Assembly: GCF_900112825.1 (NCBI RefSeq)
Contig: NZ_FONE01000040.1
Location: 1-33,946 of the forward strand
Length of the DNA stretch: 33,946 nucleotides
Direction of reading: 5' to 3'
Source of the DNA: Nitrosomonas sp. Nm166
GTDB taxonomy: Bacteria > Pseudomonadota > Gammaproteobacteria > Burkholderiales > Nitrosomonadaceae
Shown here: one piece after another, positions 8,862-17,497 of the stretch
Layout: each line of letters starts with the position of its first letter
How positions within the stretch are numbered: position 1 is the first letter of the stretch
Position numbers and translations under genes: made by a program
The notes under the pieces: generated by a model
Database searches by the model: none
What the model was told of the DNA's origin: nothing
What the model saw: only the letters and a program-made list of their open reading frames with translations

Positions 8862-10556
8862 TCAGAACCTTGAAGCCGTCAAGTTAATATCGGCATACTG
8901 CCATGCCTTGTCAAACGCTCTCTGTACTTCACTAAAATCTTTACCTTGCGCCTGCAAGCTTTGTTTCAATCCATATAAAGCCCATCCATTCTCAGGATAA
9001 TGCCTGAGATTATCCAGATACACCCTTTCAGCCTGGACATAATCACCCGATTTTAATAAAGCCTTACCCAATGAAAGCTGCACCGGGTAATACCAGAATG
9101 GTGGCTCTGTGTAGGGCAATTGTCCCTGCATCACAACCGTTTCACTAAAAATGGCAATCGCTTTTGCATAGTCGCCTTGCACCATAAAAATTTCACCCTG
9201 CACCATTTTATCTGCGATTTGTAACAGCAAAGTTGCCGGATAATCTTTCGCATCCAGCAACGCCAGATTAGCAGTCTTCCGCAGTGCTGCAAGTGTGGAA
9301 TGTTCTGCATGTGCGGTTTTCAGATCACCCAATTTTGCATATGCTATCGCACGGGCATACCGCCAGATGCCATGAGAAAATTCCAAATGATCTGGTGGAG
9401 GCGGCTGCCTCAGCACATCATGCCATTGACCAAAATTGGTAAGCGCCAGCAATGGTATCGTTTTATAGAGCTCAATAGCCGGGTAATGCTTGATCATCTC
9501 AAGCGAAACACTGGCAGCCACTTGATGTGCCGTCTCAATAGCCTCTCGACTACGGCCTTCCATCGTATACGATGCCCATAGAAAATGAAGATCATGTGGA
9601 TAATAAGCTGCTGCATAAAAACCCTGAACATTACAAGATCTGATATACGCCTCATCAACAGCTACCGCTTTGCGATTCGTTTCGGATGCATCGTGATACC
9701 GTCCAACACGCCAATAGATATGCGAAGGCATATGCACCAGATGGCCAGCACCAGGCACCAGATCGCGCAAGATATCCGCAGCGCTTTCAGCACGTTCAGG
9801 TCTTGATGAGGCTTCAACGGTATGAATATATAAATGAGTAGCGAACGGATGCCGTGGAGAACGCTGCAACACGGTTTCCAAAACCTCTATCACTTCAACA
9901 GTCAGCGTTTTCGGTGTCTCAGGGTCCTGCCAATAATCCCAAGGCATGGTATTCATCATGGATTCTGCAAATAATGTAGCCGCATCATCATCCTCAGGAT
10001 ATTTCTGAAAAAGTTGACGCATCGCGTGCATATAAGCCAAATCCAAATTCTCTCTGGGGATTGAAGCATCTTTGCGATAGCGTACCGCCAATGCATCAAT
10101 ATAATCCCGCTCTTTCTCACTGGCTTGCGGTTTTAAGCGAATCGCTGTTTGAATCGCTGCATATGCTTGCGTATGCGCTTCTTCTTCCATCATGACTTGT
10201 CCATTGCTAGTCGTATTCATATTGGGGCCCAGTGCCAAGGCTTCACCCCAGTAGCACATAGCGCAATTCCCATCGAGCATCTGTGCGGCACGAAATGAGC
10301 GTATTGATTTGTCGTGATTAAATGCAAAATTCATCACCAGCCCTTGATCAAAATAACGCTGCACTATGGGGTGGTCAGTCGTTACAGGATGGTGGTGACC
10401 TCCTATATCAGTCAGCAAAGGCACACCCGTTTTATCTGCCCAGTGAGTCATATCATCTGTTGTCAGATCTGAATTCGAGGGTATTTTCGTAGGCGTGCAG
10501 GCAATGATGAATAGAAGAATGATGACTACAAACCAGGTGACGCGCGTCATTTTCAT
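8862..10556 (-). CDS. tetratricopeptide repeat lipoprotein
   Basis: A 564-residue exported lipoprotein of TPR-like repeats, function unknown. The signal peptide MKMTRVTWFVVIILLFIIAC ends in a lipobox with the lipidated cysteine. The family signature is clear near residues 75-110 (FNHDKSIRSFRAAQMLDGNC, then CYWGEALALGPNMN), as in a conserved group of secreted TPR proteins. TPR helices continue to the C-terminus (SLGKALLKSGDYVQAERVYL). I chose ATG 10556, which has AAGGA seven to eight bases upstream; a start 14 codons earlier at 10598 would put a charged extension before the signal peptide. It ends 51 bp from the convergent dciA and diverges from the RNase II-type gene. Confidence 0.85.
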   Translation of the reverse strand: MKMTRVTWFVVIILLFIIACTPTKIPSNSDLTTDDMTHWADKTGVPLLTDIGGHHHPVTTDHPIVQRYFDQGLVMNFAFNHDKSIRSFRAAQMLDGNCAMCYWGEALALGPNMNTTSNGQVMMEEEAHTQAYAAIQTAIRLKPQASEKERDYIDALAVRYRKDASIPRENLDLAYMHAMRQLFQKYPEDDDAATLFAESMMNTMPWDYWQDPETPKTLTVEVIEVLETVLQRSPRHPFATHLYIHTVEASSRPERAESAADILRDLVPGAGHLVHMPSHIYWRVGRYHDASETNRKAVAVDEAYIRSCNVQGFYAAAYYPHDLHFLWASYTMEGRSREAIETAHQVAASVSLEMIKHYPAIELYKTIPLLALTNFGQWHDVLRQPPPPDHLEFSHGIWRYARAIAYAKLGDLKTAHAEHSTLAALRKTANLALLDAKDYPATLLLQIADKMVQGEIFMVQGDYAKAIAIFSETVVMQGQLPYTEPPFWYYPVQLSLGKALLKSGDYVQAERVYLDNLRHYPENGWALYGLKQSLQAQGKDFSEVQRAFDKAWQYADINLTASRF

Positions 10557-10851
10557 CACTTTTTCCTTCTCATTAAGTTTCAGTGTCTTCAGTGTCATAG
10601 ACTATATAAGCAGTTTTTCTTCAGTTGTTCAGTTGTTGAAAAACATCAGCACTATTCCTAACAACAATTGTCTACCGTTTTTTATCATTAAACGTCTCGT
10701 ATATAATGCGGAATTGATTAGCTTTCTATGCATTACAGAATATATTTTCTGAAGTGAATGTTAAAGTCCTTAATTTTTCTGACAAGAGCGCAATCTTGCA
10801 TAATGCAGCGATCGCGTTCTAATTCCCAACTGTAATTATAAAAACAATCTT
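10557..10851. promoter_or_regulatory. divergent promoter region
   Basis: A 295-bp AT-rich region between the divergent TPR lipoprotein and RNB-domain genes. On the plus strand it holds a perfect -10 hexamer TATAAT at 10702-10707 in the context CGTATATAATG, 145 bases before the RNB start, but without a good -35. No repeats or operator-like palindromes were seen. Confidence 0.35.
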
Positions 10852-12708
10852 ATGAATGTTTTTTACGAAGAAGCTGGAACCTTCAAAGTAGGCACCATAC
10901 TGGCTGACAACAATACTTCCTTACAAGTGGAGGCTGTTCATGGTAAGCGTTCGAAAATCAAGGCAACATCTGTGTTTTTTCGATTTGATACACCTCCTTT
11001 ATCTGAATTCATGCATCATGTACAAAAAATAGCCGAGGAATTAGATCCGAATTTTTTATGGGAATGTTGCGCGCAAGATGCAGAATTTACCAGCAACGCC
11101 CTGGCTGCTGATTACTTTGGTCATGCGCCTAATCCGGTTGAGGCTGCGGCCACATTGCTGCTGCTACAGAATGCTCCTATGTATTTCTATAAAAAGGGGC
11201 ACGGACGTTATAAAGCAGCACCACCCGATGCACTGAAAGCTGCCTTAGCCAGTCAGGAAAAAAAACGCCTGCAAGCAGAGCAGCAAGCGCGTTATGTTGA
11301 GCAATTAAATCATTTTATGTTGCCCGAAGAATTTAAATCGCGCATACCTGATTTACTCTACAAGCCCGATAAAAATTCAATCGAATGGAAGGCGCTTGAA
11401 GCAGTTTGTACCGAAAAAAAGCTCACGGTCGTAAAACTGATGGAAAAATGCGGTGCTATTCCATCCTCGCATGATTACCATTTCAATCAGTTTGTCTGGG
11501 AACATTTTTCTCAAGGCACCGGTTTTGGTGAACTGGAGTTACAACAAATATATAATAATTTCTCTGATTTACCGATTTCAGATGCGATCGCATTTAGTAT
11601 CGATGATGCTTCAACGACAGAAATCGATGATGCTTTCTCTGTTACTCCGCTTACACTGGGCAGCTTCCGTATCGGTATCCATATTGCGGCTCCCGCATTG
11701 GGAATCGATCCTGAATCAACACTTGATCAAGTTGCTGCAGCGCGCCTGTCGACGGTTTACCTGCCCGGAAACAAAATTACCATGCTGCCGAAGGTCACCA
11801 TTGACCAGTTTACATTGACTGAACATCAATTACGTCCTGCACTTTCTTTATATCTTGATGTATCAGATGATTTTACAGTCATAGGTACGGAGAGCAAAAT
11901 AGAGAAAATAAAAATTGCAGCAAACTTACGCCATAATCTGTTAGAACAACATTTTAATGAAACCACCTTAAGCAAAGGAATTTTTGAGCATATTTATAGC
12001 AAGGAGTTAAGTTTATTGTGGAAATTTGCTTGCAAAATGGAAAATCAGCGTGGCAAAGCCAATGACACAAATAATGACAAAATCGATTATAGTTTTGAAA
12101 TTAGCGATGATCACGTTACGATCATCGAGCGCCGCAGAGGCTCGCCCATCGACAAGGTAGTATCTGAGCTGATGATTTATGTCAATACCGAATGGGGTAA
12201 GCAATTAACGGATGCCGGTATCACTGGCATTTTTCGCAGTCAAACCAATGGCAAAGTTAAAATGAGCACTTCACCTGCTCCTCATCAAGGTTTGGGTGTT
12301 GCACAATATGCCTGGAGCAGCTCCCCAATGAGACGTTATGTCGATCTAATCAATCAACGGCAAGTTATTGCGTTATTGCGGAAAGAACCGCCTCCCTATA
12401 CCAGAGAAAATAATCGCCTTTTAATTGCAATGCGCGACTTTGAAACAGCTTATGGGATTTACAGTGAATTCCAGCGCGCAATGGAACGTTACTGGTGTTT
12501 GCGCTGGCTGTTACAGGAAAAAATTCAATTCATCAATGCCCAGGTTATTAAAGAAAATCTAGTAAAGCTGGAGCATATCCCGTTGGTAATCCGAGTACCT
12601 TCATTACCTGAAATTGCACCGGGTGCTCACGTTCAACTTAAACTATCTGAAATAGACCTATTTGAACGCAGTCTGCATGCAGAATTTCAAAAGAAACACG
12701 ACATGTAA
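10852..12708 (+). CDS. RNase II / RNB-domain exoribonuclease
   Basis: A 3'-to-5' hydrolytic exoribonuclease of the RNase II family, 618 residues. An N-terminal region of about 240 residues resembles the cold-shock-like part and linker. The RNB catalytic domain begins near residue 240, where SIDDASTTEIDDAFS supplies D251, E257, D259 and D260 in the spacing of the four acidic metal ligands of E. coli RNase II (Glu in place of the second Asp). Further RNB landmarks are RLSTVYLPGNKITMLPK, ELMIYVNTEWGKQL and WSSSPMRRYVDLINQRQV. The C-terminal S1-like domain looks short. The family also includes RNase R, but the size favours an RNase II-like enzyme. Confidence 0.88.
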   Translation: MNVFYEEAGTFKVGTILADNNTSLQVEAVHGKRSKIKATSVFFRFDTPPLSEFMHHVQKIAEELDPNFLWECCAQDAEFTSNALAADYFGHAPNPVEAAATLLLLQNAPMYFYKKGHGRYKAAPPDALKAALASQEKKRLQAEQQARYVEQLNHFMLPEEFKSRIPDLLYKPDKNSIEWKALEAVCTEKKLTVVKLMEKCGAIPSSHDYHFNQFVWEHFSQGTGFGELELQQIYNNFSDLPISDAIAFSIDDASTTEIDDAFSVTPLTLGSFRIGIHIAAPALGIDPESTLDQVAAARLSTVYLPGNKITMLPKVTIDQFTLTEHQLRPALSLYLDVSDDFTVIGTESKIEKIKIAANLRHNLLEQHFNETTLSKGIFEHIYSKELSLLWKFACKMENQRGKANDTNNDKIDYSFEISDDHVTIIERRRGSPIDKVVSELMIYVNTEWGKQLTDAGITGIFRSQTNGKVKMSTSPAPHQGLGVAQYAWSSSPMRRYVDLINQRQVIALLRKEPPPYTRENNRLLIAMRDFETAYGIYSEFQRAMERYWCLRWLLQEKIQFINAQVIKENLVKLEHIPLVIRVPSLPEIAPGAHVQLKLSEIDLFERSLHAEFQKKHDM

Positions 12709-12813
12709 TACGCTCAAATGAGGCACGGACTAATCATATGATAAGCAGATCGTTGTTTCCTACAATAATATGATTTATTAAGCAACTTAGATTTAATTTT
12801 AGGGCTTGATTCC

Positions 12814-13734
12814 TTGGCTGTTACGACTATTCACATACACAAGACTACATCTACAGCATCCAGTAGCTATCACTATTCCCAAGCTAATCGCATAGGAGTA
12901 GCGATGGTTGCTTCATTGCTTTTGCACGGGATTATACTGTTGGGTGTGACTTTTGAATTCCCTCAACCCAAGCTGGATAAAATCGCTACATCGCTGGAAG
13001 TTGTGCTAGTTAACAATAAAACTTCAACAAAACCTGCCCAAACTGAACTCCTTGCACAAAATAACCTGGATGGTGGCGGCAATACCGAGAATAATCGTCG
13101 TGCGAAAACGCCCTTTCCCATATTACCTAAAAGCAAACCGCTGGCTGATAACATTGCCGCGCAACAAAAAGTCAAACAATTAGAGCAGGAAGCCAAGCAG
13201 CTAATGGCTGCGGTCGATCACATACAACAAGTTCAAACGCTTGATACCCATGAGAGCGAAGCTGAAAATAAAGAGATTGCCATTGATACTACTGACCTAT
13301 TGCTGCGCAGTATCGATATTGCTAGGTTGCGAGCACAGATTGATCAGGATCACGATAATTATCAAAAGCGCCCTAAAAGAAAATTTGTAGGGGCTCGTAC
13401 CAAAGAATATCGATTTGCCCGTTATGTTGAAGATTGGCGTATCAAAGTCGAACGCATCGGCAACTTGAACTATCCCGAAGCTGCCAGGAAAAGTAAGCTG
13501 TATGGCAATTTACAACTCACAGTCAGCATTCGGGCAGATGGTGGCCTGGAATCGATTGAAATCAATCGTTCATCTGGAGAAAAAATTCTCGACGAAGCTG
13601 CTATCAGGATAGTGAAGCTTGCCGGACAAAACGGGTTTGCTCCTTTTCCACCGGATATCAGTCAAGACACTGATATTTTGCATATTACCCGCACGTGGGT
13701 ATTTGCGCCTTCAGATATGCTATTGAGCCAATAG
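12814..13734 (+). CDS. TonB-like energy transducer
   Basis: A 306-residue periplasm-spanning protein of the TonB class, coupling inner-membrane proton motive force to outer-membrane receptors. One N-terminal membrane helix (about residues 27-46, VAMVASLLLHGIILLGVTF) is followed by a long polar, partly coiled-coil linker and a C-terminal TonB domain (YPEAARKSKLYGNLQLTVSI, SIEINRSSGEKILDEAAI, ending ITRTWVFAPSD). The start is a TTG with AGGG nine bases upstream; no ATG precedes the membrane segment. No exbB or exbD lies nearby. It is followed 30 bp later by aroE and may be cotranscribed with it. Confidence 0.85.
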   Translation: MAVTTIHIHKTTSTASSSYHYSQANRIGVAMVASLLLHGIILLGVTFEFPQPKLDKIATSLEVVLVNNKTSTKPAQTELLAQNNLDGGGNTENNRRAKTPFPILPKSKPLADNIAAQQKVKQLEQEAKQLMAAVDHIQQVQTLDTHESEAENKEIAIDTTDLLLRSIDIARLRAQIDQDHDNYQKRPKRKFVGARTKEYRFARYVEDWRIKVERIGNLNYPEAARKSKLYGNLQLTVSIRADGGLESIEINRSSGEKILDEAAIRIVKLAGQNGFAPFPPDISQDTDILHITRTWVFAPSDMLLSQ

Positions 13735-13764
13735 CTTTTAATCCCAACTTAATATCTTCTATCC

Positions 13765-14580
13765 ATGCTCGATTCTTATGCAGTGATTGGCAATCCGGTC
13801 TCACATAGTAAATCGCCTTTGATCCATGCTGCCTTTGCCCAGCAAACCCATCAGTCCATGCAATATACTGCTATCCTGGCTCCATTGGATGCTTTCCAAG
13901 CAACGGTTGCAAATTTCCGCCAACAAGGCGGCAAGGGATTGAATGTGACTGTGCCGTTCAAATTGGACGCTTTCCAGCTAGCAACACGCTTAACTGAACG
14001 TGCAACCATCGCACAGGCTGTCAATACGCTTAAATTTGAAAATGATGAAATGCTGGGCGATAACACAGATGGCGCAGGATTAGTGCGTGACATCGAATCG
14101 AACCTGGGAATTTCCATCGCAACCAAACGCATACTGCTGATGGGTGCAGGCGGCGCAGCACGGGGAGTCATTCTGCCACTGCTGCAGCAAAGACCTTCCT
14201 TGCTGGCGATCGCTAATCGTACTCCGAGAAAAGCAGAAGCATTAATGGAACAGTTTGAAGATTATGGAAATATTTATCCATATCATTTTATGAGCTTAAA
14301 TGAACATTTTGACATCATCATCAATGCAACTTCCGCCAGCCTGCAGGGTACGCTACCCGAATTACCAGGCAATATTTTTACACACGCTGTTCTTGCTTAC
14401 GACATGATGTATGGCCGTGAACCTACTCACTTTCTCAAATTCGCGCAATTAAATGGTGTATGCCAGGTGGCGGATGGAATCGGCATGCTGGTTGAGCAAG
14501 CTGCTGAATCGTTTTTCCTATGGCGTGGCATCAGACCCCAAACAAAACCAGTAATTGCAATGTTAAAATCACAGCTTTGA
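13765..14580 (+). CDS. aroE: shikimate dehydrogenase
   Basis: Reduces 3-dehydroshikimate to shikimate with NADPH in aromatic amino acid and folate synthesis, in the cytosol. The substrate-binding half shows SHSKSPLIHAAF, the catalytic-lysine motif NVTVPFK and NTDGAGL. The nucleotide-binding half shows the glycine-rich loop GAGGAARGV, followed by ANRTPRKAEAL, the NADPH-selective basic patch typical of AroE. DGIGMLVEQAAESFFLWRG closes the fold. Length 271 residues is standard. Start MLDSYAVIGNPVSHS is the usual family start. It lies 30 bp after the TonB-like gene on the same strand. Confidence 0.97.
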   Translation: MLDSYAVIGNPVSHSKSPLIHAAFAQQTHQSMQYTAILAPLDAFQATVANFRQQGGKGLNVTVPFKLDAFQLATRLTERATIAQAVNTLKFENDEMLGDNTDGAGLVRDIESNLGISIATKRILLMGAGGAARGVILPLLQQRPSLLAIANRTPRKAEALMEQFEDYGNIYPYHFMSLNEHFDIIINATSASLQGTLPELPGNIFTHAVLAYDMMYGREPTHFLKFAQLNGVCQVADGIGMLVEQAAESFFLWRGIRPQTKPVIAMLKSQL

Positions 14581-14819
14581 ACTAATTTGGATTAACAGGT
14601 CCTTTCTCACCGCAAGCCAATCTCTATCAATTTTATTGACGCCATATGACTGGTGCAGAAATTCCCAATCGGCTTTAAGTGATTTTGTCACTCTTCATCC
14701 TGTGGTACTGGTATAGTACGAAAGACTATCCTTCTCGGTCATGCCTCTGCAAACTGTTTAGCGTATAACCATACTGAATTTACAGAGAATACTACTAACT
14801 TCTTTGCTGTTTACTTGTC

Positions 14820-16259
14820 ATGACCGAAACTCATAACCACGACGACGAAAATTCTCCAACCCCGCTGCAACAGGTAATTTACTTATTACGCAAATACAGA
14901 TTAGTTGAAGGTTTTGTCAATTTAGAGGATAACCCAGACCAATCCCTCGCCGAATCTGCTGTGCAAGCACAGAATCTGGCAGAACTGCAACAGCTACTGG
15001 ATCAGCTCCACCCCGCTGATATTGCTCATATTCTGGAAGCTCTGCCGCTGGAAGACCGGCTTTTTATCTGGAGCTTGGTAAAAGCTGAATATGACGGTGA
15101 AGTTCTGCTGGAAGCTTCAGATGCTGTACGTGCAACATTAATCACCGACATGGGTACCCAAGAGTTGGTCGCTGCAACAGAATATCTGAACACCGACGAA
15201 ATTGCAGATCTTGCACCTGATTTGCCGCAGGATGTCATCGATGATGTTTTCCGATCCTTACCCATCACAGAACGTGAGCAGCTGCGTGCAGCCATGTCTT
15301 ATCCTGAAGATTCAGTGGGTGCGTTAATGGATTTTGACGTCATCACTATCCGTGAAGATGTCCGGCTGGAAGTAGTCCTACGTTACTTGCGCCGGCTGGA
15401 AGAAATGCCGGATCACACCGATCAATTATTTGTCGTGGATAGAAACGAGCACTTGAAGGGCGTATTACTGATCAACCGCTTATTGGTCAGTGATCCTGAT
15501 AAGCTGGTTGCTGAAGTGATGGTTAAAGAAATGATCAAATTGCATCCAGATGATGTCGCCCAACAAGCGGCGAATGCTTTTGAACGCTATGACTTAGTCT
15601 CAGCATCGGTTGTGGATGATAACGACAAATTGCTGGGTCGCGTCACTGTCAACACCGTTATCGATTTTATTCGCGATAAAGCAGAAAATGAGGCGCTGAA
15701 TCTGGCAGGCTTAAGTGAAGAGGAAGATCTCTTCGCCCCCGTCTTAAAGAGCGTTAAAAACCGCTGGGTTTGGCTGGCTATCAATTTGGTCACCGCGTTT
15801 ATTGCTTCACGTGTCATTGGTATATTTGAAGACTCCATCGAAAAACTGGTCGCGCTTGCGGCACTCATGCCGATCATTGCCGGCATTGGTGGTAATTCAG
15901 GCAATCAAACTATCACGATGATCGTACGCGCGTTGGCACTGGATCAAATCAACACCAGCAGTGCATGGAATTTAATCGCCAAGGAAATCGGCGTCAGTGC
16001 GGTAAATGGCCTCTTATGGGGAGCGGTGGTCGGCTTGTTCACTTTTGCAATTTATCAGAATGCCGAACTGGGTCTGGTCATGACTTTAGCGCTGATACTG
16101 AATCTGCTGCTAGCAGCACTTTTAGGCGTGCTGATACCGCTGACATTGCGCAAATTCGGACGCGATCCGGCGCTGGGTTCCAGTGTAATCATTACTGCCG
16201 TGACAGATAGTGGCGGATTCTTTATCTTTCTGAGTCTGGCAACCATCTTTTTGTTATAA
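14820..16259 (+). CDS. mgtE: magnesium transporter MgtE
   Basis: An inner-membrane Mg2+ channel of the MgtE family, 479 residues. The soluble N domain (residues about 20-140) contains the superhelical LHPADIAHILEALPLEDR and DEIADLAPDLPQDVIDDVF repeats. Two CBS domains follow (about 145-275), starting SVGALMDFDVITIREDVRLE, which sense cytoplasmic Mg2+. The membrane domain holds about five helices with the selectivity-related motif PIIAGIGGNSGNQ and ends in SSVIITAVTDSGGFFIFL. The 239-bp region upstream contains no obvious Mg2+ riboswitch. A possible -10 TATAGT at 14712-14717 has a 21-bp spacer to a TTGTCA and is weak. Confidence 0.96.
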   Translation: MTETHNHDDENSPTPLQQVIYLLRKYRLVEGFVNLEDNPDQSLAESAVQAQNLAELQQLLDQLHPADIAHILEALPLEDRLFIWSLVKAEYDGEVLLEASDAVRATLITDMGTQELVAATEYLNTDEIADLAPDLPQDVIDDVFRSLPITEREQLRAAMSYPEDSVGALMDFDVITIREDVRLEVVLRYLRRLEEMPDHTDQLFVVDRNEHLKGVLLINRLLVSDPDKLVAEVMVKEMIKLHPDDVAQQAANAFERYDLVSASVVDDNDKLLGRVTVNTVIDFIRDKAENEALNLAGLSEEEDLFAPVLKSVKNRWVWLAINLVTAFIASRVIGIFEDSIEKLVALAALMPIIAGIGGNSGNQTITMIVRALALDQINTSSAWNLIAKEIGVSAVNGLLWGAVVGLFTFAIYQNAELGLVMTLALILNLLLAALLGVLIPLTLRKFGRDPALGSSVIITAVTDSGGFFIFLSLATIFLL

Positions 16260-16349
16260 ACAGACACATTCTGATAAAAACCATGCATCTTTACACACTG
16301 CGTCTTAACATACGACGTTCAGCATGACCATTAGCTGAGACTTTTACAA

Positions 16350-16388
16350 TAAAAAACCTGGAGAGTATTTTTTGAACATCTCCAGGTT
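16350..16388 (-). terminator. Rho-independent terminator of the PEP-CTERM gene
   Basis: A 10-bp perfect stem (AACCTGGAGA / TCTCCAGGTT) with a 14-base loop is followed on the minus strand by TTTTTTATT. It is about 90 bp past the stop of the PEP-CTERM gene. On the plus strand, where mgtE would need it, the stem is not followed by a T run. Confidence 0.75.
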
Positions 16389-16479
16389 AAGAACATTGAC
16401 ATTACGAAATGCAATGAATATTTCGACAGCAAAGTTTTGAGAATTACTCTTACTTCGTACAGTTGCCTGTTTAAGCCAC

Positions 16480-17139
16480 TCAGGAAACTGCTGTCTTGGT
16501 TTTTTTATCACGCAACGAAAAGCTTACCAATACTAATCCTGCCAGCAGCATCGCATAAGTTTCCGGCTCTGGAATCGGGCTTACAGGGTTATCGGTACTT
16601 TTAACACTCATATTTGTAAATACAAAAGCTTCATCGTCATAATCCAAGTCACCGCCTCTCAACAGATCTTCAAACCCCACAAATGTCCCTGCTGGAATAT
16701 TATTGGAAGCATCTCCCGAGAATGAAGTAGAATACACATGATTTACTCCCCCATCCGTATTGAGCGACTTGTCGGAATACCAGGCATTTCCTGTTGTGAG
16801 CACATTCAATTGAAATGTAAGCACGTCCCCTGCATTCACAAAACCAAGATTAACAAAATCTCCAATACTGGAAGTATGATTATTTAAAACCCCGGCAGAG
16901 GTTTCTGGTGTCACCACACCATTTACCAGCAATGACAATGTATTAGTATAACTTGCTGATGATCCATAGAAATAGGCATGAATCTGACCTGATGACGTTG
17001 CTGTAAAGGTATAAAGATCTACATTCTCCTTTCCAGAGTTTTGGTATGAAATAGTGTCTGATTTTGCGTTTGATATTGATACAAAACCAAACCACAAAAC
17101 GACACACATCATTATCCATTGCAAATAATTTTTCATCAT
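16480..17139 (-). CDS. PEP-CTERM sorting-domain protein
   Basis: A 219-residue exported protein handled by an exosortase. Signal peptide: residues 1-25, ending SISNAKS. The mature part is beta-rich, with FVGFEDLLRGGDLDYDDEAF, an acidic motif like that of DUF4114 proteins and possibly calcium-binding. The C-terminus has the full sorting signal: PEPE in SPIPEPETYAMLLAGL, a hydrophobic helix, then a basic tail. Exosortase systems recognise this tail and attach or process the protein, usually along with exopolysaccharide export; no exosortase gene is in the window. ATG 17136 (GGGAG at seven bases) may be the true start rather than 17139. Confidence 0.9.
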   Translation of the reverse strand: MMKNYLQWIMMCVVLWFGFVSISNAKSDTISYQNSGKENVDLYTFTATSSGQIHAYFYGSSASYTNTLSLLVNGVVTPETSAGVLNNHTSSIGDFVNLGFVNAGDVLTFQLNVLTTGNAWYSDKSLNTDGGVNHVYSTSFSGDASNNIPAGTFVGFEDLLRGGDLDYDDEAFVFTNMSVKSTDNPVSPIPEPETYAMLLAGLVLVSFSLRDKKTKTAVS

Positions 17140-17497
17140 ACAACTCCCAATATTAACGACACTTTATTAGCTACTAATTATTAATTATAAAAATTACCCT
17201 ATGCATGCTACACACCCATACCCTTCATTAATAGAGAAACATGTCATGAAACCAGTAGAATGAATGTCATTACGCAGAAAGTACAAATATCCTAAAAGTA
17301 CCATCCATCATCAGGATTTACGCAGGGAATTCTCATGCATTGCAAGAAAAAGCTATTGATAAGCTTAAATATCAGATACCCATAAAACCAATACTGCAAA
17401 ATAGCTTGCAAGATCAGCAATTGCGCGGCCGGGAAACAACAAATCACCGTGCCAAGCGGGACATCCTCGATTATCATCATTCTAAAGTCACAGGATC
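17140..17497. other. divergent intergenic region, no gene seen
   Basis: A 358-bp gap between the PEP-CTERM and rlmKL genes, which diverge. The half next to the PEP-CTERM gene is very AT-rich (minus-strand TATAAT near 17190) and probably holds its promoter. A 62-codon minus-strand frame in the rlmKL-proximal half has no ribosome binding site or family resemblance and was not accepted as a gene. Confidence 0.5.

Noticed and set aside
14685..14717. mgtE promoter (TTGTCA and TATAGT)
   Set aside because: The 21-bp spacer is too long for a normal promoter; not listed as a feature.
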